64,000 bases of DNA, taken from Litchfieldella xinjiangensis. Lineage in GTDB: Bacteria; Pseudomonadota; Gammaproteobacteria; Pseudomonadales; Halomonadaceae. The notes below the pieces were generated by a model, which was given only the letters and a program-made list of their open reading frames with translations, was not told the DNA's origin and made no database searches. This document shows, piece by piece, positions 58,407 to 64,000 of the stretch. The position numbers and the translations under genes were made by a program. Location of the stretch: assembly GCF_000759345.1 (NCBI RefSeq), contig NZ_JPZL01000002.1, positions 62,001 to 126,000 on the forward strand. Reading direction: 5' to 3'. Within the stretch, counting starts at the first letter, position 1; every line of letters begins with the position of its first letter.

Positions 58407-58793
58407 TTACTGCCCCGAGTCGGGCCAGTCGATCGCCCCTTCGCTGCCGTCGGGCAGAACCCGCCAGAACCGGTCGGGCTCGTCGCCGGGCTGCCAACCG
58501 CCCAATGAGCAGCGAACTTCGCAGTCGAGCCGCTTGGCGGCCTCACGCGCACAGTCAACATCCCTCGGCCAGGGCGTGGCGCCACTGTCGAACCACAGGC
58601 TGGCGTAGCCATCTGCGGCCTGCTCGACCAGCAGCACGGGAATTTGCTGTCCGTCAGCATGGCCAGTGGTCCGCGCCTTGCGCTTGCCGGCCCCTTTCAA
58701 GGGTGGCGCATCGAGGCGTTCGGCCAGCCAGGCATCCAGCGCCGGTAGTGACGCCTTGGCGAGGTAGATTTCGATATCGGGGTAGCGCTGCAT
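58407..58793 (-). CDS. Conserved hypothetical protein
   Basis: 128 residues: N-terminal part MQRYPDIEIYLAKASLPALDAWLAERL, a basic middle GAGKRKARTTGHADG, and a C-terminal domain with SLWFDSGATPWPRDVDCAREAAKRLDCEVRCSLGGW. No membrane segment or signal peptide. Not recognised by function; the sequence looks under selection and codon use matches its neighbours. AGAGG precedes the start. It follows dapE by 42 bases on the same strand, so may be the last gene of the dap operon. Confidence 0.75.
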   Translation of the reverse strand: MQRYPDIEIYLAKASLPALDAWLAERLDAPPLKGAGKRKARTTGHADGQQIPVLLVEQAADGYASLWFDSGATPWPRDVDCAREAAKRLDCEVRCSLGGWQPGDEPDRFWRVLPDGSEGAIDWPDSGQ

Positions 58794-58835
58794 GACGGCC
58801 TCTGAAGGTGCTGGATCGAACCGGGGACGAACCTC

Positions 58836-59993
58836 TCAGGCAAATAGGCGCTTGAGAATGGCTTCGTAGATCTCGCTCAGGGTATCCAGATGGCTGGCGC
58901 AGACCCGTTCGTTGACCTTGTGAATGGTATCATTGAGCGGCCCCAATTCGACCACCTGGCTGCCCAGCGTGGCGATAAAACGACCGTCCGAGGTACCGCC
59001 CGAGGTGGAAAGCTCGGGGCGACGCCCTGCAATTTCCTCCACACCCGCCAAGGTGGCGTCCACCAGCTCCCCTTCGGCGGTCAGGAAGGGTTCGCCATTG
59101 AGGGTCCAGTCGAGCCGGTAATCCAGGCCGTGGGCATCGAGAATGGCTTCGGTACGCTGGCGTAACTGCTCATGGGTGACTTCAGTGGAGTAGCGGAAAT
59201 TGAACACCGCCTCCAGTTCGCCGGGGATGACATTGGTCGCGCCCGTGCCTGAGCGCAGGTTGGATATCTGGAAGCTGGTCGCGGGGAAGAAGGCATTGCC
59301 GTCGTCCCAATGTTCGCGCACCAGGGCATCCAGAGCCGGGGCCACGTCATGGATGGGATTGCGCGCCAGGTGAGGGTAGGCGACATGCCCCTGTATCCCT
59401 TTGACATGCAGTACGCCACCCAGCGACCCGCGACGCCCATTCTTGATCACATCGGCGAGTTCCCGGGTGGAGGAAGGTTCGCCAACGATGCAGTAGTCGA
59501 GGCGCTCGTGTCGCTCACGAAGATGCTCCACCACCGCGCGGGTGCCATCGACTGCCGGCCCTTCTTCGTCGGAAGTGATCAGGAAGGCTATTCTACCGGC
59601 GTGGTCGGGATAGCGTGTGACGAAGCGCTCCACAGCCGTGACCATGGCGGCCAGGCTGCCCTTCATGTCGGCGGCGCCACGCCCGCACAGCATGCCTTCG
59701 TCATCGATGCTCGGCTCGAAGGGCGGCGTTGCCCAGTTGGTATGCGGTCCGCTGGGCACGACATCGGTGTGGCCGGCAAAGGCCAGTACCGGGCCATGGT
59801 GTCCATGCACGGCCCAGAAGTTCACGACATCGCCGAATGGCAACCGTTCGATCTGGAAGCCGAGGCGCTCGAGACGCTCGATCATCACGGTCTGGCACCC
59901 TTCGTCGTCCGGCGTGACCGAGGGGCGACGAATCAGATCGAAGGCCAGGGCGAGGGTCGGGGAGAGCGCGCTAGCGGTGTCGGCGTTGGACAT
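58836..59993 (-). CDS. dapE: Succinyl-diaminopimelate desuccinylase
   Basis: 385-residue M20 metallohydrolase. Zinc ligands in [11 protein letters not shown] and [11 protein letters not shown], catalytic Glu in [13 protein letters not shown], then VGEPSS and [12 protein letters not shown]. Seventh-step enzyme of the succinylase pathway to lysine and meso-diaminopimelate for peptidoglycan. Start at 59993 ([12 protein letters not shown]) follows CAGGA; a longer form with a Pro-rich leader is rejected. Gap to dapD is 61 bases. Confidence 0.95.
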   Translation of the reverse strand: MSNADTASALSPTLALAFDLIRRPSVTPDDEGCQTVMIERLERLGFQIERLPFGDVVNFWAVHGHHGPVLAFAGHTDVVPSGPHTNWATPPFEPSIDDEGMLCGRGAADMKGSLAAMVTAVERFVTRYPDHAGRIAFLITSDEEGPAVDGTRAVVEHLRERHERLDYCIVGEPSSTRELADVIKNGRRGSLGGVLHVKGIQGHVAYPHLARNPIHDVAPALDALVREHWDDGNAFFPATSFQISNLRSGTGATNVIPGELEAVFNFRYSTEVTHEQLRQRTEAILDAHGLDYRLDWTLNGEPFLTAEGELVDATLAGVEEIAGRRPELSTSGGTSDGRFIATLGSQVVELGPLNDTIHKVNERVCASHLDTLSEIYEAILKRLFA

Positions 59994-60054
59994 GCGGAAT
60001 CCTGAAGGTGGCGGAGCGAAAGGGCCGCCGCTCATAAGGAGCGGCGGCGCACGC

Positions 60055-61080
60055 TTACTGGTTGGCGTGCAGGGCGTCGTTGAGGGCGATGGCGCTCTTG
60101 TTGGTCAGGCACTCGATGCGACCGCTCTGGGAATTGCGGCGCAGCAGCAGGTCGTTCTGCCCGGCCAGCTCGCGGGCCGCCACGATCCTGACTTCCTGGC
60201 CCTGGTCGTCGAGCAGGGCGACCTTGGCGCCAGCGGTAATATACAGCCCGGCTTCCACGGTACAGCGATCGCCCAGCGGGATGCCGATGCCGGCATTCGC
60301 CCCGATCAGGCAACCTTCGCCCACCTTGATCACGATATTGCCGCCACCCGATAGGGTGCCCATGGTCGAGCAGCCACCGCCAAGGTCGGATCCCTTGCCG
60401 ACCATGACACCGGCTGAGATACGGCCTTCGATCATGCCCGGACCCTGGGTGCCGGCATTGAAATTGACGAAGCCTTCATGCATCACGGTCGTGCCTTCGC
60501 CGAGATGGGCCCCCAGGCGGACCCGGGCGGTGTCGGCAATGCGGACGCCGGTGGGCACCACGTAATCGGTCATCTTGGGGAACTTGTCGACACAATCCAC
60601 CGACAGGGTGCGACCCTCGAGGCGTGCCTTGAGTCGGCGAGCCGGAAGCTCCTCGACATCGATCGCGCCTTCGTTGCTCCAGGCCACGTTGCGCAGCAGG
60701 CCGAACATGCCGGTCAGGTCGAGACCATGGGGCTGCACCAGGCGATGCGACAGCAGGTGCAGCTTGAGGTAGACCTCGGGGGCGCTCTGCGGCGGAAGAT
60801 CCTCGGTCAGGAACATGGCAACCAGCGGACGCTGACTCTCGGCGAAGGCTTCGGCGAGCTCGGCCTGGTCGCCATGGCCTGCCTCGCGTAGGGCCTGGGC
60901 CAGCGCTGGACAATGCTCGGGCAGAAAACTCACCGCAGCGTTGCCTTCCGGGGCGTCGACGGCACGCTTCGCGGCCTCGACCAGACTGGCATCCGGTGCC
61001 CAGAGGGGCGCCGGATAATAGATCTCCAGCCAATCGCCCTGGGTGTTCTGGGTGCCGATTCCAAGTGCGAAGCTCAGCAT
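60055..61080 (-). CDS. dapD: Tetrahydrodipicolinate N-succinyltransferase (long form)
   Basis: 341 residues, the long DapD type found in Pseudomonas. The C-terminal half is a left-handed beta-helix with [33 protein letters not shown] and [26 protein letters not shown]. It transfers succinyl from succinyl-CoA to tetrahydrodipicolinate. Works with dapC and dapE, which flank it. Confidence 0.94.
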   Translation of the reverse strand: MLSFALGIGTQNTQGDWLEIYYPAPLWAPDASLVEAAKRAVDAPEGNAAVSFLPEHCPALAQALREAGHGDQAELAEAFAESQRPLVAMFLTEDLPPQSAPEVYLKLHLLSHRLVQPHGLDLTGMFGLLRNVAWSNEGAIDVEELPARRLKARLEGRTLSVDCVDKFPKMTDYVVPTGVRIADTARVRLGAHLGEGTTVMHEGFVNFNAGTQGPGMIEGRISAGVMVGKGSDLGGGCSTMGTLSGGGNIVIKVGEGCLIGANAGIGIPLGDRCTVEAGLYITAGAKVALLDDQGQEVRIVAARELAGQNDLLLRRNSQSGRIECLTNKSAIALNDALHANQ

Positions 61081-61108
61081 GGGGGGTGTCCTCTAGTAAT
61101 GGTGGGGG

Positions 61109-61453
61109 CTAGGGCGTCAAATCGTCAAAGTCGCCGTTGCGGTAGCCGACCCGCAGGTCGTTACCCGTATCCAGCAGCGGGCGCTTGATCAGCGTCGGAT
61201 GGGCGAGCATCAGCGCATGGGCCCGGGCCGTATCGATATCCTCTTTCTCAGCATCGTCGAGTTGACGCCAGGTAGTGCTGCGGCGGTTGAGCAGCGTACC
61301 GAGCGGCAGCCGAGCGAGCCATGCACCGAGCCGCTCGGCATCGAGGCCATCATCGCGAAGGTCGTGGAATCGGTAGTCGACTCCCTTGGCGTCGAGTGCC
61401 TTGCGCGCCTTGCGGCAGGTGTCGCAAGCCTTGATCCCATACAGGGTAATCAT
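61109..61453 (-). CDS. yffB: ArsC/Spx-like reductase (YffB family)
   Basis: 114 residues with thioredoxin-like fold of arsenate reductase type: MITLYGIKACDTCRKARKAL carries C10-x-x-C13 near the N-terminus and LIKRPLLD is the ArsC signature around 90. E. coli YffB lies beside dapE; no role in lysine synthesis is known. Sits between dapC (9 bases) and dapD (28 bases), so read in the dap operon. Confidence 0.85.
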   Translation of the reverse strand: MITLYGIKACDTCRKARKALDAKGVDYRFHDLRDDGLDAERLGAWLARLPLGTLLNRRSTTWRQLDDAEKEDIDTARAHALMLAHPTLIKRPLLDTGNDLRVGYRNGDFDDLTP

Positions 61454-61462
61454 GACGAATCC

Positions 61463-62659
61463 TCAGTGACCTTCGATGAAGCGGCGAATGCGGCGTGCGC
61501 CTTCGAGCGTGGACTCCAGCTCGGCGACCAGCGCCAGGCGGATGCGCCCGGCGCCAGGATCGTCTCCTTGGCTCGACGCCCGTGACATGTAGCGACCCGG
61601 GAGCACGCTGACATGCGCCTCGGCAAACAGGTCGCGGGTGAATGCCTCGTCGTCGCCCTCGGGCACCGCCGGCCATAGGTAGAAGCTCGCCTCAGGGGTG
61701 GGAAAATCCATCACCGGGGCGAGAATGTCGGTGACCGCGGCGAACTTCTCCCGATAGGCATCGCGATTGGCACGAACGTGCGTCTCGTCACCCCAGGCAG
61801 TGATCGAGGCACGTTGGATCGGCAGGGACATGGCGCAGCCATGATAGGTGCGGTAGCGCTTGAACGGGGCGATCAGGTCCGCATCCCCTGCGACGAACCC
61901 CGAGCGCAGGCCCGGCAGGTTGGAGCGCTTGGACAATGAATGGAACACCACGCAGCGCCGGTAATCGTGGCGTCCGAGCAGGGCGCACGCCTCGAGCAGC
62001 CCGGGGGGCGGGGCGTTCTCGTCGAGATACAACTCGGAATAACACTCATCCGAGGCCACGATGAAATCATGCTCATCGGCCAGCTCGATCAAGCGAACGA
62101 ACTCCTCGATAGGCGTGACTGCACCGGTGGGGTTGCCGGGAGAGCAGACAAAGACGATCTGCACATCGCGCCATGTCTCGGCGCTGACCGCGTCGAGGGT
62201 AGGGCGAAATCCGCTCTCGGCACGGCAGTCGAGATAGAGCGGCTGGCCGCCGGCCAACAACGTGGCTCCTTCGTAGATCTGATAGAAGGGGTTGGGCACC
62301 GCGACCCGCGCCGGCCGCGTCCGGTCGAGCGCCGCCTGGACGAACGCGAAGATCGCTTCACGGGTGCCGTTGACCGGCAGGACCTGGCGCTCGGCGTCCA
62401 GACCATCAAGGGCGAAGCGCCGTGTCATCCAGCGCGCGATCGACTCGCGCAGCTCGGGTAGCCCGGCCGTGGCCGGATAGCGGGCCATCTCGTGCTGGTA
62501 GACCTGCAGGGTCTCGAGGGCCGCAGCGAAGGGCGCATGCTGGGGCTCGCCGATGGTCAGGGGAATATGCGAAAGCGACGCGGGCGGCGTGATGTTCGCC
62601 TTTAGCGTGGCGAGCTTCTCGAAGGGATACGGCTTCAAGGCATCGAGATCGGGATTCAT
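61463..62659 (-). CDS. dapC: Succinyldiaminopimelate transaminase
   Basis: 398-residue class I PLP aminotransferase: YPATAGLPELRESIARWM, VCSPGNPTGA, SDECYSELYL and FHSLSKRSNLPGLRSGFVAG with the PLP lysine. Glutamate-linked step between dapD and dapE. Start at 62659 (MNPDLDALKPYPFEKL) is the standard DapC start. It has its own promoter at 62744-62772. Confidence 0.93.
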   Translation of the reverse strand: MNPDLDALKPYPFEKLATLKANITPPASLSHIPLTIGEPQHAPFAAALETLQVYQHEMARYPATAGLPELRESIARWMTRRFALDGLDAERQVLPVNGTREAIFAFVQAALDRTRPARVAVPNPFYQIYEGATLLAGGQPLYLDCRAESGFRPTLDAVSAETWRDVQIVFVCSPGNPTGAVTPIEEFVRLIELADEHDFIVASDECYSELYLDENAPPPGLLEACALLGRHDYRRCVVFHSLSKRSNLPGLRSGFVAGDADLIAPFKRYRTYHGCAMSLPIQRASITAWGDETHVRANRDAYREKFAAVTDILAPVMDFPTPEASFYLWPAVPEGDDEAFTRDLFAEAHVSVLPGRYMSRASSQGDDPGAGRIRLALVAELESTLEGARRIRRFIEGH

Positions 62660-62743
62660 GGGTGTCCTGGCGGCGCCTCGCGAGGCGCTTGTCATTTGAG
62701 TCGGCGCCGCGGGCGGCCTGCCTGAGTCGTGGCTAGGCTGGCG

Positions 62744-62783
62744 ATTATAAGGAAGCCGCCCCGGTGTCTCAAACCCGGGGCGG
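62744..62783 (-). promoter_or_regulatory. dapC promoter overlapping the glnD terminator hairpin
   Basis: On the minus strand TTGAGA (62767-62772), 17-bp spacer and TATAAT (62744-62749): near-consensus promoter. The 9-bp hairpin CCGCCCCGG/CCGGGGCGG (62756-62764 with 62775-62783) at the end of glnD encloses the -35 hexamer in its loop. Confidence 0.75.
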
Positions 62784-62794
62784 TTCATCGAAGG

Positions 62795-64000
62795 CTAGAC
62801 GCTGAGCACCTCGACCAGGCGCTCGCGCAACCTGGCCTGGCGCTCGGGGTCGGTCAGTGGCTGGCCGGTCTTGTCGGTGATGAAGAACACGTCTTCCACC
62901 CGCTCGCCAAGCGTGGCGATCTTGGCCGTCGACAGGGCGATATCCTGCTCCATGAAGATGCGCCCGACGCGGGCCAGCAGGCCCGGGCGGTCCGGGGCGA
63001 CCAGTTCCAGCATGGTGCGCTCGTTGGCCGGATCCTGCTCGATCACCACTTGGGTGGGGACCTTGAAGTGCTTCAACTGGCGAGGCGTGTGACGAATCAC
63101 GATTTGCGGATAGTCCTCGGGGTCGTCGAGTTCTTCAACCAGATGGCGGCGAATCTCGTCGAGCCGGTGCGGATCGCGAATCGGCTGATCCTCCTCGTCG
63201 AGTACGATGAAGGTATTCAGTGTCCAGTCGTTGCTCGAAGTGGCAATGCGCGCGTCGTGAATCGATAGCCCCAACTGCTCCATGGCCGCAGCAGTGGCGG
63301 CGAACAGATCGTCGACCGAGCGGGTGTGGATGAAGACCTTGGTGCCGCCTTCGGACATGTCCTCGGTCGGCGCGCTGATCAGAATCAACGGCAAGTCGGC
63401 GCTGTGATGGGCCAGAATGCCCTGGGTCTGCCAGGCCACCTCACTGGGGGCGTACTGCAGGAAATACTCTTCCCCCAGCGATTCCCACAGCTGATCCACC
63501 CGCGCCAGGTCGGCGCCCACCGAGGCGAGCAGCGAACGCGCTTCGTCGCGGGTCTCGCGTACCCAGTCGTCGCGGTCCAGCGGATTTTCCAGCCCGCGAC
63601 GCAGAACGCGCTTGGTCTCGGCATGCAGCTGGCGCAGCAGCGAGGCGCGCCAGCCATTCCACAGGGAGGGGTTGGTGGCGTTGATATCGGCCACGGTCAG
63701 CACGTAGAGATAATCCAGGTGGACTTCGTCGCGCACTTCCATGGCAAACTCGCGAATCACGTCCGGGTCGGAGATGTCGCGCTTCTGAGCGGTTTTCGAC
63801 ATCAGCAGGTGGTGCTCGACGAGCCAGCTTACCAGTCGGGAGTCGTGGGGCGGCAGTCCGTGGCGCTCGCAGAACGCCTCGACATCGCGGGCGCCGAGAA
63901 TCGAGTGGTTGCCGCCGCGTCCCTTGCCAATGTCGTGATAGAGCCCGGCGATCCACAGCAGTTCGAGCTTGGGTAGCTGGTGAACCAGTACCGCGGCCAC
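62795..64000 (-). CDS. glnD: PII uridylyltransferase GlnD, C-terminal part (partial)
   Basis: Runs off the right edge; the 5' half with the nucleotidyltransferase domain is missing. Visible: the HD hydrolase domain with LYHDIGKGRGGNHS (about 17-30 of this fragment) and two C-terminal ACT domains (about 205-280 and 325-401; LELVAPDRPGLLARVGRIF), which bind glutamine. GlnD adds and removes UMP from PII, the master nitrogen switch. Order glnD-dapC-dapD matches Pseudomonas. The stop is followed by a hairpin. Confidence 0.95.
   Translation of the reverse strand: MAAVLVHQLPKLELLWIAGLYHDIGKGRGGNHSILGARDVEAFCERHGLPPHDSRLVSWLVEHHLLMSKTAQKRDISDPDVIREFAMEVRDEVHLDYLYVLTVADINATNPSLWNGWRASLLRQLHAETKRVLRRGLENPLDRDDWVRETRDEARSLLASVGADLARVDQLWESLGEEYFLQYAPSEVAWQTQGILAHHSADLPLILISAPTEDMSEGGTKVFIHTRSVDDLFAATAAAMEQLGLSIHDARIATSSNDWTLNTFIVLDEEDQPIRDPHRLDEIRRHLVEELDDPEDYPQIVIRHTPRQLKHFKVPTQVVIEQDPANERTMLELVAPDRPGLLARVGRIFMEQDIALSTAKIATLGERVEDVFFITDKTGQPLTDPERQARLRERLVEVLSV

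Overview
The window looks like an ordinary chromosomal segment of a halophilic gammaproteobacterium, most likely Halomonadaceae (Halomonas or Chromohalobacter type). The support is high GC, acid-rich proteins, and several gene blocks whose order matches the Pseudomonas/Halomonas lineage: ffh-rpsP-rimM-trmD-rplS-xerD-dsbC-hom-thrC-recJ, prfB-lysS, rsmD/ftsY-ftsE-ftsX-rpoH, coaBC-dut-algC-argB with divergent radC-rpmB-rpmG-mutM, and glnD-dapC-yffB-dapD-dapE. The genus is inferred from memory of gene order and protein resemblance, not from a search. I see no rRNA, tRNA, CRISPR array, insertion sequence or prophage.

Layout. 1-9.1 kb: 3' end of sbcB, a periplasmic M16 protease translationally coupled to a SRAP-fold protein that has lost its active site, a TetR regulator coupled to an LplT-PlsC fusion (lysophospholipid transport and acylation), a CorB/CNNM-type protein and a CcsA/YpjD-like membrane protein. 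9.3-19.7 kb: signal-recognition GTPase, ribosome assembly and tRNA modification genes, XerD recombinase, DsbC, threonine biosynthesis (hom, thrC) and RecJ, all on the plus strand. 19.7-25.9 kb: a block of accessory character between recJ and prfB, with a YitT protein, a minus-strand metal operon (MerR regulator, triple-HMA copper ATPase, an uncatalogued 29-residue membrane peptide, a VOC protein) and a FadL porin with a compositionally mosaic core. 26-33.4 kb: prfB with its programmed frameshift, lysS, a small acidic protein, a 14-TM-type MFS exporter, BolA, a probable polymerase III psi-like protein, RimI, ZapB and RsmD. 33.4-38.3 kb: FtsY, FtsE, FtsX, heat-shock sigma factor and SlmA. 38.4-46.9 kb: arginine, sugar-phosphate, dUTP and CoA genes, RadC, ribosomal proteins L28 and L33, MutM, RlmI and a thioesterase. 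47-57.8 kb: alanine dehydrogenase, TrpS, a YeeE/TsuA-type transporter, malic enzyme, aconitase, a peroxiredoxin-thioredoxin reductase pair and SlyX. 57.9-64 kb: a membrane-anchored cold-shock-domain protein, a small conserved protein, the lysine/diaminopimelate genes and the 3' part of glnD.

Most of the segment is housekeeping. Genes cooperate in clear modules: protein targeting (ffh, ftsY), ribosome maturation (rpsP, rimM, trmD, rplS, rsmD, rimI, rlmI, rpmB, rpmG), the divisome (zapB, ftsE, ftsX, slmA), thiol and peroxide chemistry (dsbC, prx, trxB) and cell-wall precursors (dapC, dapD, dapE). The items most worth a second look are the active-site-less SRAP protein fused translationally to a protease gene, the metal operon with an atypical MerR sensor and a 29-residue membrane peptide, a 97-nt nested palindrome between hom and thrC, the TetR plus LplT-PlsC module with its inverted-repeat operator, and a membrane-tethered cold-shock protein.
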